DNA from: Hyphomicrobiales bacterium
GTDB lineage: Bacteria; Pseudomonadota; Alphaproteobacteria; Rhizobiales; Beijerinckiaceae
Reading direction: 5' to 3'
Length of the DNA: 58,933 nt
Assembly (NCBI GenBank): GCA_004144595.1
Contig: SEEM01000026.1
Span: 1 to 58,933 of the forward strand
Shown: piece after piece, positions 17,004 through 26,576 of the stretch
Layout: each line of letters starts with the position of its first letter
How positions within the stretch are numbered: the first letter of the stretch is position 1
The notes under the pieces: generated by a model
What the model was told of the DNA's origin: nothing
The model's input: the letters and a program-made list of their open reading frames with translations, nothing else
Databases searched by the model: none
Made by a program: the position numbers and the translations under genes

Positions 17004-18554
17004 GTGACCAGCGGCCTGCATCACGTCACCCTTATCACCGGCAAGGTGCAGGCCAATGTCGACTTCTATGTCGGGTTCCTCGGCCTGCGCCTGGTCAAGC
17101 GCACGGGCGGTTACGAGGATGCCCGCCAGCTCCATCTCTTCTATGGCGATGCAAAGGGTTCGCCAGGTTCGCTCGTCACCTTCCTGGTCTGGGAGGACGG
17201 CTCGCCGGGACGCGTCGGCCACGGCCAGGTCAGCGAGATCGCCTTCGCCGTCGCGCCCGCCGCGATCGGCTTCTGGCTGGAGCGCGCCTTGCGCTTCGGC
17301 GTCGCGAGCGAAAGCCCGTCGCAGGAGTTCGGCGAAACCGTCCTGCGCCTGCGCGATCCCGACGGCTTCGTGGTGAAGCTGGTCGGCAGCGCCGTGTCTG
17401 GCGAGGGCTGGATATCGGACGGCATCCCGCCGGAGCACCGTATCCACCGGCTGCGAGGCGTGACTCTGCTCTCGGCGACCACCGAGGAAACCGTGCATTT
17501 CATGATCGCGCGGACCGGGTTTGTCCGACAGGGGCGCGACGGCGGCACCGAACGCCTGCGCTCCGATACCGGCGACAGCCTCGATATTCGCGATGCAGGC
17601 GGATTCTGGCCGGGCATTCCTGGCACGGGCACGGCCGACCATGTGGCGGTCCGGGTCCCCGATGCCGCCCGGCTGTCGAACATCGAGCGCGAGCTGTCCA
17701 GGCTGAATTCCAGCCCGACCACGCTGCATGACCGCCAGTATTTCGTCTCGCTCTATGTCCGCGAACCCGGCGGGACGCTGATCGAATTCGCCACGGACGG
17801 CCCCGGATTCACCGTCGACGAGCCTGTCGAGACGTTGGGCACGCAGCTCTTCGTCCCGCCCGATGCTCAGGGCGAGGCCGACGACATCCGGGCCGTTCTG
17901 CCGCAGTTCGCCCTCCCCGGCGCGGAGCGCGTGATCTATCGCGACCTGCCCTTCGTGCATCGCTTCCACCAGCCGGACGAGCCGGACCGCAGCGTGATCG
18001 TGCTGCTGCATGGCAGCGGGGGCAACGAGACCGACCTGATGCCGCTGGCGCAGCGGATCGCGCCGCGAGCGACACTGCTCGGCCTGCGCGGCCGCAGCAC
18101 CGAGGAAGGGACCGCGCGCTGGTTCCGGCGCCATGCCGAGCAAACCTTCGACCAGGACGATATCCGCTTCGAAGCCGGCGCCCTCGCCGCCTTCGTCGAA
18201 GAGGCACGCGCCGCTTACGGTCTAGCCCCGGAGCGTCTTGTCTTTCTGGGCTATTCCAATGGCGCCAACCTGCTCGCGGCGGCGATGCTGCTGCACCCCG
18301 AACTGGCGCGGCGGGCCATTCTCCTGCGCCCTGCCGCGGTGCTGGAGGAACAGCCGATCACGGCGCTCCCCGGCGTCTCGCTGTTGATGCTGGCAGGTGC
18401 CGACGACCCCCATCGCGACCTGGCCGCGCCTCTCGAAACCGCGCTGCGCCGGGCCGGCGCGGATGTCGAGGCGCATGTCATTCCGGCAGGGCACGCGCCC
18501 ACGGAGCAGGATCGTGATCTGGCGGCGGACTGGCTGACGCGCCACCTTTCCTGA
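17004..18554 (+). CDS. VOC dioxygenase-like protein fused to a serine alpha/beta hydrolase
   Basis: The 516-residue protein uses GTG at 17004, preceded by AGAGGAAGG. Residues 1 to about 295 are a ring-cleaving dioxygenase-like double VOC domain (LHHVTLITGKVQANVDFY, TADHVAVRVPDA, LIEFATDGPGFTVDEP). Residues of about 305-516 are a phospholipase/carboxylesterase-type hydrolase with LLHGSGGNETD (oxyanion region), GYSNGAN (nucleophile Ser), AGADDPH (Asp) and PAGHAP (His). In Bacillus, separate MhqO/MhqE and MhqD proteins detoxify quinones. Here the two activities are joined in one chain, suggesting ring cleavage followed by hydrolysis of the product. The substrate is not known. Confidence 0.88.
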   Translation: MTSGLHHVTLITGKVQANVDFYVGFLGLRLVKRTGGYEDARQLHLFYGDAKGSPGSLVTFLVWEDGSPGRVGHGQVSEIAFAVAPAAIGFWLERALRFGVASESPSQEFGETVLRLRDPDGFVVKLVGSAVSGEGWISDGIPPEHRIHRLRGVTLLSATTEETVHFMIARTGFVRQGRDGGTERLRSDTGDSLDIRDAGGFWPGIPGTGTADHVAVRVPDAARLSNIERELSRLNSSPTTLHDRQYFVSLYVREPGGTLIEFATDGPGFTVDEPVETLGTQLFVPPDAQGEADDIRAVLPQFALPGAERVIYRDLPFVHRFHQPDEPDRSVIVLLHGSGGNETDLMPLAQRIAPRATLLGLRGRSTEEGTARWFRRHAEQTFDQDDIRFEAGALAAFVEEARAAYGLAPERLVFLGYSNGANLLAAAMLLHPELARRAILLRPAAVLEEQPITALPGVSLLMLAGADDPHRDLAAPLETALRRAGADVEAHVIPAGHAPTEQDRDLAADWLTRHLS

Positions 18555-18562
18555 CTTGGAGT

Positions 18563-18690
18563 TCAGCGCTCGGCAGCTAAGGCGGCGAAGCCCGCGATGA
18601 GCTGAGCCAGACGCTGGCGAGTGGCCTTGTCGGTCAGGTTGCCTTCCGCATCGAAGGCGCTCTGTGCCCGTGACACCAGCATGCGCTCCT
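18563..18690 (-). pseudogene. C-terminal remnant of an NADPH-dependent FMN reductase
   Basis: The last 40 or so codons of this minus-strand frame read AQSAFDAEGNLTDKATRQ then LAQLIAGFAAL, the characteristic C-terminal tail of NAD(P)H-dependent FMN reductases (F-D-x-x-G-x-L-T-D-x-x-T-R). No upstream flavodoxin-like part is present, and the LysR gene at 18771 takes its place. The frame is open to 18814, but the residues before the tail are not family-like. Probably a fossil and not a working gene. Confidence 0.55.
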
Positions 18691-18770
18691 CGAGCCACGG
18701 CCGGGTTCCGAGGGTCAGGATACGCGTGTCAGGCTGACGACTTTCCTCGCGACGCGATAGGGCTGCCGCG

Positions 18771-19685
18771 TCACCTGAGATCGGCATTCGACGACGAGGT
18801 AAATTCACGAGCAAGATCGACGAATGCCTTGAACGCGGCGGACGGGTTCTTCCGACCAGGGTAGTAAAGGCATAGCGGCGCCACGGGCTTCATCCAGTCT
18901 TCAAGAACCCGGACCAGGCGGCCGGCGGCGAGGTCTTCCCGCACGTCCGATTCCATGAACAGGCCCAGGCCGACGCCACGTAGCACAGCGGTCCGCGACA
19001 GGCTGGCTTCGTCGAGGGTGATAGGTCCTTTGACGTCGATCTGGACCGGCTCGCCATCCTTATCGAAGTGCCATTTGTAGATGCCGCCATTGGGAAGGCG
19101 GATACGGATGCAGGTGTGATTGAGGAGATCGAGGGGCACGCGCGGTTTGTCGTGCGCCTCCAGATAAGCCGGCGACGCCACCACGACGTAGTATCGGGCC
19201 TGGCCGATCGGGACCGCGATCATGTCGCTGGGCACGAAGTCGGCGCTTCGGACGCCAAGATCGAAGCCGTCGGCGACGACATCGAGCAGGCGCCCCTCGG
19301 TGACGAGATCGATATGAACCTGCGGATATCGACGCAGGTATTCCAGGATCACCGGCTCCAGGATCTCCCGGGCTGCTGTCGGGAACGCGTTGATCCTGAT
19401 CGTCCCGGACGGCACCTCTTGTTGCGACATGGCGCTGTCCATCGCGCTGTGAATCTCGACAAGAGCGGGCCCGATCTGTTCGACGAAGTTTCGTCCAGCA
19501 TCGGTGAGGGAAACGCTCCGTGTCGTCCGGTTGAACAGGCGCACGCCAAGCTGCCTTTCGAACTTCGCGATGAGATTGCTCAAAGCCGTCGTGGAAATCT
19601 GCAGTTCCACCGCCGCCGCCCGGAACGAGTTCCGCCGTGCGACCGCGATTACGGCATCGAGCTCGATGAGGTTATGCCCGATCAT
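18771..19685 (-). CDS. LysR-family transcriptional regulator
   Basis: The 304-residue protein has the LysR helix-turn-helix ([17 protein letters not shown], then [17 protein letters not shown]) and an effector domain with the [16 protein letters not shown] and [14 protein letters not shown] blocks found in the large CrgA/DsdC-like branch. It diverges from the NTF2-like/SDR pair at 19844-20949, which it probably controls. The 158-base gap contains a repeated ACGTCA motif (19786-19800 area). The ligand is unknown. Confidence 0.88.
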   Translation of the reverse strand: MIGHNLIELDAVIAVARRNSFRAAAVELQISTTALSNLIAKFERQLGVRLFNRTTRSVSLTDAGRNFVEQIGPALVEIHSAMDSAMSQQEVPSGTIRINAFPTAAREILEPVILEYLRRYPQVHIDLVTEGRLLDVVADGFDLGVRSADFVPSDMIAVPIGQARYYVVVASPAYLEAHDKPRVPLDLLNHTCIRIRLPNGGIYKWHFDKDGEPVQIDVKGPITLDEASLSRTAVLRGVGLGLFMESDVREDLAAGRLVRVLEDWMKPVAPLCLYYPGRKNPSAAFKAFVDLAREFTSSSNADLR

Positions 19686-19843
19686 TGTCCCGTATTTCGA
19701 AACGTTTCATCCCTTTTTATCCCGATTATCGATCACGCTGTCCAACGCTAAGTTGAGCTCCGTAGAAGCAACTGCAGACGTCAAATCCAAAGACGTCAGC
19801 TCACCCGCAAAGTTGCGGGCTTAATGTGTGAGGACGATGAAAA

Positions 19844-20173
19844 ATGCCACTCGAACTTCCTGAACCCATCGCGCGATATTTTACCGCAGATCTTGATCCC
19901 AACCCTCAAGTCATGGCCGATTGCTTTTCGGATAGAGCGACCGTCCGGGACGAAAACAATATCCACACAGGGCGAGACGAAATTCGTCAATGGAAAGTGG
20001 ATTATTCCAGAAAATATACCGCTAAGTCCACGCCTATCGTAATGGCCCAAGACCGTGGCCGCACCGTCGTCACCTGCCATGTCGAAGGGGATTTCCCGGG
20101 CAGCCCGATCGATCTGAGGTTTTTCTTTCGGGTTGAAGGCGACCTGATCAGCGAGCTGGAGATCACCGTATGA
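19844..20173 (+). CDS. NTF2-like (SnoaL-fold) small protein
   Basis: The 109-residue protein has the compact alpha+beta pattern of the NTF2/SnoaL superfamily: an N-terminal helix ([13 protein letters not shown]), [22 protein letters not shown] and a final strand block [19 protein letters not shown]. Members act as isomerases, hydratases or ligand-binding pockets. Its stop overlaps the ATG of the SDR gene, so the two are translationally coupled. The DNA of this gene is visibly lower in GC than its neighbours, which may mean recent acquisition. No exact function can be given. Confidence 0.8.
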   Translation: MPLELPEPIARYFTADLDPNPQVMADCFSDRATVRDENNIHTGRDEIRQWKVDYSRKYTAKSTPIVMAQDRGRTVVTCHVEGDFPGSPIDLRFFFRVEGDLISELEITV

Positions 20174-20949
20174 ACCCGTTCATCAGCCTTGAGGGCAAGC
20201 GGGCGCTGGTAACGTCCGGCACGCGTGGCGCAGGCGCCGCAACCGTCAAGCTCTTTCGGGAGCTGGGCGCCAAGGTCCTGACCAGCGCCAGGTCGAAGCC
20301 GGCGGACCTGCCGGCGGAGATGTTCGTCGGCGTCGATCTCACGACGCCGGAAGGTTGCGCCCGGCTGGCTGAGGCCGTCCGGGAGCGCCTCGGCGGCGTC
20401 GACATCATCGTGCACATGCTGGGTGGCTCGTCGGCGCCCGCGGGCGGTTACGAAGCTCTGACCGACGAGGCATGGCGCCAGGAACTCGACCTCAACCTGA
20501 TGCCCGCCGTCCGCCTCGATCGCGAGCTGGTGCCGGCGATGACGGCGCAGGGCAGCGGTGTCGTCGTGCACGTCACCTCCATCCAGCGCGTCATGCCCTT
20601 GCCGGAATCGACGATCGGCTATGCGGCCGCGAAGGCCGCACTCTCGTCCTACAGCAAGAGCCTCTCCAAGCTGGTCTCGCCCAAAGGGGTTCGGGTCGTC
20701 CGTGTCTCGCCGGGCTGGATCGCCACGGAGGGATCCATCGCTTTCGCGGAGCGCCTATCAGGTCAGCAAGGCGTCAGTGTAGAGGCCGGCAAGCAGATGA
20801 TCATGGATGCGCTCGGCGGCATTCCGATCGGCCGCCCGGCCAGCACCGACGAAGTCGCAAGCCTGATTGCCTTCGTCGCCTCCGACCGGGCGGGCAGCAT
20901 CACCGGGACCGAATATGTCATCGATGGCGGAACGGTGCCTACAGTCTAA
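20170..20949 (+). CDS. short-chain dehydrogenase/reductase
   Basis: The 259-residue protein is a classical SDR. The NAD(P) motif is [15 protein letters not shown] (residues 13 onward, TGxxxGxG type with Ser at the second position), the NNAG-like block is [11 protein letters not shown], the catalytic Ser lies in [10 protein letters not shown], and Tyr/Lys in [10 protein letters not shown]. The C terminus DGGTVPTV is typical. It follows the NTF2-like gene with a four-base overlap. Both probably act on one small carbonyl or hydroxyl compound under the control of the divergent LysR gene. Confidence 0.88.
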   Translation: MNPFISLEGKRALVTSGTRGAGAATVKLFRELGAKVLTSARSKPADLPAEMFVGVDLTTPEGCARLAEAVRERLGGVDIIVHMLGGSSAPAGGYEALTDEAWRQELDLNLMPAVRLDRELVPAMTAQGSGVVVHVTSIQRVMPLPESTIGYAAAKAALSSYSKSLSKLVSPKGVRVVRVSPGWIATEGSIAFAERLSGQQGVSVEAGKQMIMDALGGIPIGRPASTDEVASLIAFVASDRAGSITGTEYVIDGGTVPTV

Positions 20950-21102
20950 GCCGCCTGGGACGTCGCCATTACCTCTTGGGGGCAGGATCCATCCCTGATC
21001 CTGCTCCTCCCGACGTGCCGGTGTGGCTGTAGATCGCATCGCGCAGCTGCCGGACCAGGCGATTGAGCTCGGCGAGGTGAGCCGGGCGTCTGTCCCGACG
21101 CC

Positions 21103-21425
21103 TCAAGCAGATGAACGTTCAGGCCTTGCTGGAGAGTGCGCGATGCTCAGCTCAAGTTCGCGGCGCACAATCTGCGTGCCGCAGATGAAGCGGATCGAGG
21201 CCATGCCGAAACCCGACCGGTCCAGCTCCGCCTTCGCTGCGGCCTCGATATTGGGATGATCGGCGAGGCCGAGTTGATTGGTGGGGCAGAGATTGATCAT
21301 CTCGCGTCACGAGCTTGCCCTGCCGACCTGGATCCGCCCGCCTTCCGGCCCGTCGATCCGCCGCTCGCGCTTGGCGAGACCATCGGCCTCCATTTGCGCG
21401 AGCTGTCTGCCAATGCGATCGTCAA
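21103..21425 (-). pseudogene. N-terminal remnant of kbl (2-amino-3-ketobutyrate CoA ligase) with in-frame stop
   Basis: The minus strand reads RQLAQMEADGLAKRER, IDGPEGGRIQVG, then after a TGA at 21307-21309 in the same frame [18 protein letters not shown] and [17 protein letters not shown]. These are the first hundred residues of glycine C-acetyltransferase/KBL in order, interrupted by a nonsense codon. Similarity fades after RRELELSIA, and the PLP-Lys domain is missing. It fills most of the 530-base gap between the SDR and LysR genes and must be a dead fragment. Confidence 0.65.
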
Positions 21426-21480
21426 CGCTAGACGGCGCGCGGCTTTCTTGTGCTGCTTTACGGGTAGAGGGTCGATTCCG

Positions 21481-22404
21481 GTGCGGTTTTCTCATGTCGA
21501 AGCGTTTCGTGCGGTGATCATCTCCGGCTCGACCACGGCCGCCGCGCGGATGCTCCACACCTCTCAGCCGAATGTCAGCCGCTCGATCGCCCAGCTCGAA
21601 AAGTCCATTGGCCTGCAGCTGTTCGAGCGGATGCCGGGAAAGGTGGTTCCCACAACGGACGGCCTGACCTTTTTCAACGAGGTTCAGCGCAGTTTCCACG
21701 GGCTTCTGCGGCTGGAGGAGGCAGCCAACCGGATTCGTCGGTTCAGCGGAGGTCTTCTGCGGATCGCCTCGATCCAGACGCTGGCGCATGGGCTGATCCC
21801 GCGCGCGCTCAAGCGCTTTACGCAGATCTATCCCGAGACCATCATTTCGATTCACGCCGGACATTCCGCTGCGGTGTCGCAATGGGTGGACGAGCTGTCA
21901 TGCGATGTCGGCATCGTCTCCCATATCTACGAGAACTACGGCTTCGCGAGCGAGGAGCTGTACAGCATCGACGGTATCTGTCTGATGCCTGCGGATCACC
22001 GCCTGGCCAACAAAGCTGTCGTGCGTCCCGCCGATCTTGCGGACGAGCCTTTCATCTCCTTCGCCCAGAACGACCATGGCCGTTCGGCCGTCGATGAGGT
22101 TTTCGCCAAGGCCGGCATCGAGCGCCGCATCACGCTGGAGACGCCGTTCAGCACGATCACCTGTGCGCTGGTGGCGCAGGGGCTTGGCCTGGCGATCGTC
22201 AATCCGATCGCGGGCCAGGATTATCGCACTATGGGCATCGTGATGCGTCCGTTCCGTCCCTCCATCAAGCATAACGCCCGCCTCATCTATCCCAAGGGTC
22301 GCCCCGAAAATCGTCTGGTCGCCAGCTTCGTCGAAGTGCTCAAGGCCGTGACGGAAGAGGAGCGAGCAGCCCTGTCGACACCGCCGGACAAGGTTGCGCC
22401 CTAG
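21481..22404 (+). CDS. LysR-family regulator, OccR/NocR-like
   Basis: The likely start is GTG 21481, giving a 307-residue protein that opens VRFSHVEAFRAVIISGSTTA with the helix-turn-helix TSQPNVSRSIAQLEKSIG. The longer open frame upstream overlaps the kbl remnant and is not LysR-like. The N terminus and the effector core (VAQGLGLAIVNP, near the end) resemble the opine regulators OccR and NocR. It is followed on the same strand by the transport and amine-dehydrogenase genes, so it is their probable regulator. The 271 bases after it (22405-22675) hold the likely operon promoter, but I see no clear box. Confidence 0.85.
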   Translation: MRFSHVEAFRAVIISGSTTAAARMLHTSQPNVSRSIAQLEKSIGLQLFERMPGKVVPTTDGLTFFNEVQRSFHGLLRLEEAANRIRRFSGGLLRIASIQTLAHGLIPRALKRFTQIYPETIISIHAGHSAAVSQWVDELSCDVGIVSHIYENYGFASEELYSIDGICLMPADHRLANKAVVRPADLADEPFISFAQNDHGRSAVDEVFAKAGIERRITLETPFSTITCALVAQGLGLAIVNPIAGQDYRTMGIVMRPFRPSIKHNARLIYPKGRPENRLVASFVEVLKAVTEEERAALSTPPDKVAP

Positions 22405-22675
22405 CGGGAACGGACGAGCATCATTGCCGCCGAAAACGTGCAAAAGCCGTCTTGATGAGCCGTCCGAACCCATAAACGGACCGCGAAGTCACCGCGATAA
22501 GCGGGCCGCCGGCAGGGCCTTTGGCTCGTGAAAGCCTATATCAATGGCGCATAGACCCCCGGCTTATTTTGATTTGCTCCAATAGCAAGTGGCTCCTACC
22601 CTTTTCTGGCCATGAGGCACTGACGCGGGAGGAGAACCCGTCATGACTCAAGCTCACAAAGCTTCTGGAGGGGTT

Positions 22676-23701
22676 ATGATCAACGTCCGCTATCTGCTTT
22701 TGGCCGGAACAGTGGCCTTCGCTTCGCCCGCGCTGGCTCAGCAGACCATGTATGTCGCCGGCCCAGGCGGCAGCACGCAGAAGCTGCTCCAAAGCCAGAT
22801 CTTCCCGGCGTTTGAGGCCAAGCACAACGTCAAGATCACCTACGTTGCCGGCATATCGAGCGAGATCGTCGCGAAGCTTCAGGCCCAGGCCGGCAAGCAG
22901 GAGATCAACGTTGCCATCGTCGACGATGGCCCGCTCTATCAGGCGATCCAGTTCGGCTATTGCGGCAAGCTGACCGACGCGCCGATCTACAATGACATCT
23001 ACCCATTCGCCCAATTCGGCGGGAGCGGCATTGGCCTCGGGCTGGTCGCAACGGGGATCGCCTACAACACCGCGAGCTACAAGAAGAAGGGCTGGCCGGC
23101 GCCGACCTCGTGGAATGATCTGACCGACAAGAAGCTGGAAGGCCGCGTCACGGCCTCGTCGCTCTCGGGCACCTACGGGGTACATACGCTCGCGATGTTT
23201 TCGCGCATCAATGGCGGCAGCGAGACCAATGTCGATCCTGGCTTCGAGGCGATCCGGAAGGGGCTGGCGCCGAATGTCCTGAGTTGGTCGTCCTCGCCCG
23301 CCAAGCTCGCCGAGATGTTCCAGAACAATGATGTCGACATCGCCGTCTGGGGCACCAGCCGCACCATCGCGATGAAGAACACCGGCTTCCCGATCGAATT
23401 CGTCTATCCGAAGGAGGGCACGCCCGCCCTCGTGCTCGGCGCCTGCCCGGTGGCTCAGAACAGCCAGCCTGCCGCATCCCAGGCGCTGCTGCAGTATCTG
23501 GTTACCCCCGAAGTCCAGGAGAAGCTCGCGACCGAGGGCCTCGGCCCGACGAACCGCCAGACCAAACTCGACGCCAAGCTCGCCGAGCAGGTGCCCTACG
23601 GCGAGGATCGGATCGGCAAAATGATCACGATCAATTGGAATGAGATCAATCCGAAGCGCTCCGAGTGGACCAACCGCTGGAACCGCACGATCGAGCGATA
23701 G
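22676..23701 (+). CDS. periplasmic binding protein of a polyamine/opine-type ABC transporter
   Basis: From ATG 22676, with GGAGGGG six bases upstream, the protein opens with a compact Sec signal peptide (MINVRYLLLAGTVAFASPALA) and continues as a PotD-like type II binding protein (341 residues). ATG 22643, also with an AGGAG, would add 11 residues that spoil the signal peptide. The family binds polyamines and related cationic or amino compounds. It is the first of four transporter genes and precedes an amine-oxidation module, so the ligand is probably an amine or opine-like compound. Confidence 0.87.
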   Translation: MINVRYLLLAGTVAFASPALAQQTMYVAGPGGSTQKLLQSQIFPAFEAKHNVKITYVAGISSEIVAKLQAQAGKQEINVAIVDDGPLYQAIQFGYCGKLTDAPIYNDIYPFAQFGGSGIGLGLVATGIAYNTASYKKKGWPAPTSWNDLTDKKLEGRVTASSLSGTYGVHTLAMFSRINGGSETNVDPGFEAIRKGLAPNVLSWSSSPAKLAEMFQNNDVDIAVWGTSRTIAMKNTGFPIEFVYPKEGTPALVLGACPVAQNSQPAASQALLQYLVTPEVQEKLATEGLGPTNRQTKLDAKLAEQVPYGEDRIGKMITINWNEINPKRSEWTNRWNRTIER

Positions 23702-23751
23702 GCCCGACGCGCAGATAGATCACGCCAGTCGCTCCAGCCGAGGCATCGTTC

Positions 23752-24819
23752 ATGAGCAGCTTGTCCTTGCGAGCCCTGTCCAAGACCTATGGCCAGGTCC
23801 ACGCCGTTCGCGACATGGACCTGGACGTCAAGCAAGGCGAGTTCCTGTCGCTGCTCGGCCCTTCGGGCTGCGGCAAGACGACGACCCTGCAGATGGTGGC
23901 CGGCTTCGTGCCGCCCACCACCGGCCGGATCGTCGTCGACGGCCAGGACCTGACGAATATCGCGCCAGAGAAGCGCGATATGGGGGTAGTCTTCCAGAGT
24001 TACGCGCTCTTCCCGCACATGACGGTGGCGCAGAATATCGGCTTCGGCCTGGAGATGCGCCGCGTCGGCCGCATGGACGTTCGCAAGCGCGTGGAGGAGG
24101 CCCTTGCCATGGTTCGGCTGTCGGGCCTGGGCGAGCGTTATCCGAACGCGCTGTCAGGCGGCCAGCGTCAGCGGGTCGCGATCGCCCGGGCGCTGGCGAT
24201 CCGCCCGCGCGTGCTTCTGCTCGACGAACCCATGTCCAATCTCGACGCCAAGCTGCGCGGCGAGATGCATGTCGAATTGCGCGCGCTCCAGCGCCATCTC
24301 GGCATCACCGCCATCCTCGTCACCCACGACCAGGTCGAGGCGATGACGATGAGCGATCGCATCGCAGTGATGACGAATGGCGGCATCGCCCAGCTAGGCA
24401 CCCCGCAGGAGGTCTACGACAGGCCGACCTCGGAATTCGCTTCGCGCTTCCTCGGCCACACCAACGCCGTCGAAGGCCTGGTCGAATCCCGGCAGGGCGA
24501 GGAGGCCGAGGTCAGGGTCGGCCCGAGCGTCGTCCGCACGGTGCTGCCGGCCGGCCATGCCGGCTCCGAAGTCACGGTCTTCATCCGGCCCGAGCGGCTC
24601 GCGATCACCCCGCCCGGTCAGGGCCAGATCCCCGGCCGTGTCGCAACGCGGCTCTTTCTTGGCGGCGCCTGGATCTACGAGATCGAGACCGAGATCGGAC
24701 AGCTTCGCGTGACGGCGCAGAACGCGCGTGCCGTGCACCCGCAGGAGGGCGAGACGGTCGGGATCGGCTGGCATGCCGATGATCTCCGCGTGATCCATGC
24801 GGAGGCGAGCCATGACTGA
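23752..24819 (+). CDS. ABC transporter ATP-binding protein (PotA-type)
   Basis: The 355-residue ATPase has Walker A GPSGCGKTTTLQ, Q-loop VFQSYALFPH, signature LSGGQRQRVAIA, Walker B LLLDEPMSNLD and a C-terminal TOBE domain (FIRPERLAI). It follows the binding protein by 50 bases and overlaps the first permease gene by eight bases, so the cassette is one transcript. Confidence 0.92.
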   Translation: MSSLSLRALSKTYGQVHAVRDMDLDVKQGEFLSLLGPSGCGKTTTLQMVAGFVPPTTGRIVVDGQDLTNIAPEKRDMGVVFQSYALFPHMTVAQNIGFGLEMRRVGRMDVRKRVEEALAMVRLSGLGERYPNALSGGQRQRVAIARALAIRPRVLLLDEPMSNLDAKLRGEMHVELRALQRHLGITAILVTHDQVEAMTMSDRIAVMTNGGIAQLGTPQEVYDRPTSEFASRFLGHTNAVEGLVESRQGEEAEVRVGPSVVRTVLPAGHAGSEVTVFIRPERLAITPPGQGQIPGRVATRLFLGGAWIYEIETEIGQLRVTAQNARAVHPQEGETVGIGWHADDLRVIHAEASHD

Positions 24820-25684
24820 CCAAGCCTATCAGCAGGGTCGCGGCACGCCCTGGCTCCTGTCTTTGCCGGCGCTGGCGCTGTTCGTCGCCCTCCTCGCAAT
24901 CCCGCTGGTGCTGACCGCGATCCTGTCGTTCAACGCCTTCGACGGGATGCGCGGCATCCAGCAGACTTTCGGCTTCGGCAATTATGCCGCCGTCCTCTTC
25001 GACGGCTACTATCAAGAAATCTTCCTTCGCACGGGCGGGATGGCGCTGGCCGTTACGCTGATCTGCATCGTCCTCGGCGTGCCCGAAACGCTGATCCTGG
25101 CCAAGATGCAGTCGACCTGGCGCGGCGTCTTCTTCGTGGTCATCCTCGGCCCACTCCTGATCTCGGTCGTGGTGCGCACGCTGGGCTGGTCGGTGCTGCT
25201 GGGCAGCCAGGGCCTCGTCAATTCGGCCTTGCGCGGGCTCGGGATCATCGACGAGCCGATCCGGCTCCTGTTCTCGATGACCGGCGTGATCATCGTCCTG
25301 ACCCATGTCTTCCTGCCGTTCATGATCATCGCCGTCTGGAGTTCGCTGCAGCGGCTGGACGGGCAGATCGAGCACGCCGCCCGCTCGCTCGGCGCAAGTC
25401 CGTTCACGGCTTTCCGCCGCATCATCCTGCCGCAGCTGATGCCAGGCATCCTCTCGGGCTCGATCATCGTCTTCGCGCTCGCGGCCTCGGCGTACGCCAC
25501 ACCGGCGATCATCGGCGGCCGCAGGGTCAAGGTCGTCGCGACGACGCTGTACGACGAGTTCTTCAACTCGCTGAACTGGCCGCTGGGGGCTGCGATCGCG
25601 GTGCTGCTGCTGATCGCCAACATCCTCATCATCATCGGATGCAACCGCCTCGTCGAGCGGCGCTTCAAGCAGGTGTTCGCATGA
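24812..25684 (+). CDS. ABC transporter permease 1 (PotB-type)
   Basis: ATG 24812 has GGAGG six bases upstream and overlaps the end of the ATPase gene. Met 24797 is an unlikely alternative. The 290-residue protein has about six membrane helices and the EAA loop HAARSLGASPFTAFRRIILP followed by MPGILSGSIIVF. It forms one half of the inner-membrane channel. Its stop overlaps the next permease start (ATGA). Confidence 0.9.
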   Translation: MTDQAYQQGRGTPWLLSLPALALFVALLAIPLVLTAILSFNAFDGMRGIQQTFGFGNYAAVLFDGYYQEIFLRTGGMALAVTLICIVLGVPETLILAKMQSTWRGVFFVVILGPLLISVVVRTLGWSVLLGSQGLVNSALRGLGIIDEPIRLLFSMTGVIIVLTHVFLPFMIIAVWSSLQRLDGQIEHAARSLGASPFTAFRRIILPQLMPGILSGSIIVFALAASAYATPAIIGGRRVKVVATTLYDEFFNSLNWPLGAAIAVLLLIANILIIIGCNRLVERRFKQVFA

Positions 25685-26490
25685 TCGGCCGCGATCTCGG
25701 CAAGAACGGCCCGCTGGCCCTGCTCTTCCACACGCTGGTGACGGTCTTCATCGCTGCGCCGCTCGTGGTGGTGATGCTGGTCTCGCTGTCGGACAAGGAG
25801 TATCTCTCCATGCCGTTCGACGGTGCCTCGCTGCGCTGGTATCGAGAAATCCTGGCCGCTCCAGAGTTGATCAGCGCGTTCTGGCTGTCGTTCTGGCTAG
25901 GTCTCGGCGCCGCGACGATCTCCTGCCTCGTCGCCGTGCCGGCAGCGCTCGCCATCGCCCGCCATCGCTTCCCTGGCCGCGACGCGCTGATGGCATTCCT
26001 GATGTCGCCGCTGATGATCCCGCATGTCGTGCTCGGCGTCGCCTTCCTGCGCTTCTTCTCGATCATGGACTGGACGGGCTCCTTTACCGCTCTGGTTCTG
26101 GTCCACGCCATCACCGTCGTTCCCTATTCGCTGCGTCTCACGCTCGCCGCGGTCATCGGGCTCGAGCGCGATGCGGAATCCGCCGCCCGCTCGCTCGGCG
26201 CGTCGCGGCCGGTCGCCTTCCGGCGCATCCTGCTGCCGCTGATCCTGCCCGGCGTCGCGGCCGGTTGGGTCCTGGCCTTCATCCAGAGCTTCGACGAAGT
26301 CACGATGACCATCTTCGTGGCGACACCGGGCACGACCACGCTCCCGGTCGCCCTCTACAACCGCATCTCGCAGCTGACCGACCCGGTTACGACATCGGTC
26401 TCGACCATCCTGATCCTGGGGACCATGGCGTTCATGCTCCTGCTCGACCGGATCGTCGGTCTCGACAAAGTCCTCGTCGGCAAAAAATAG
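25681..26490 (+). CDS. ABC transporter permease 2 (PotC-type)
   Basis: ATG 25681 overlaps the stop of permease 1. The 269-residue protein has about six membrane helices and the EAA loop ESAARSLGASRPVAFRRILL. It pairs with permease 1 in the importer. The remaining 86 bases to the oxidoreductase gene carry no separate promoter that I can see. Confidence 0.9.
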   Translation: MIGRDLGKNGPLALLFHTLVTVFIAAPLVVVMLVSLSDKEYLSMPFDGASLRWYREILAAPELISAFWLSFWLGLGAATISCLVAVPAALAIARHRFPGRDALMAFLMSPLMIPHVVLGVAFLRFFSIMDWTGSFTALVLVHAITVVPYSLRLTLAAVIGLERDAESAARSLGASRPVAFRRILLPLILPGVAAGWVLAFIQSFDEVTMTIFVATPGTTTLPVALYNRISQLTDPVTTSVSTILILGTMAFMLLLDRIVGLDKVLVGKK

Positions 26491-26576
26491 GCCTCGCGGC
26501 CGGCGCGACGGCTCGGGATCGGGCGGCGTGCTGCGCGTCGCACCCACGGACGGCTCGCATTCGATCGGAGTTGCAC

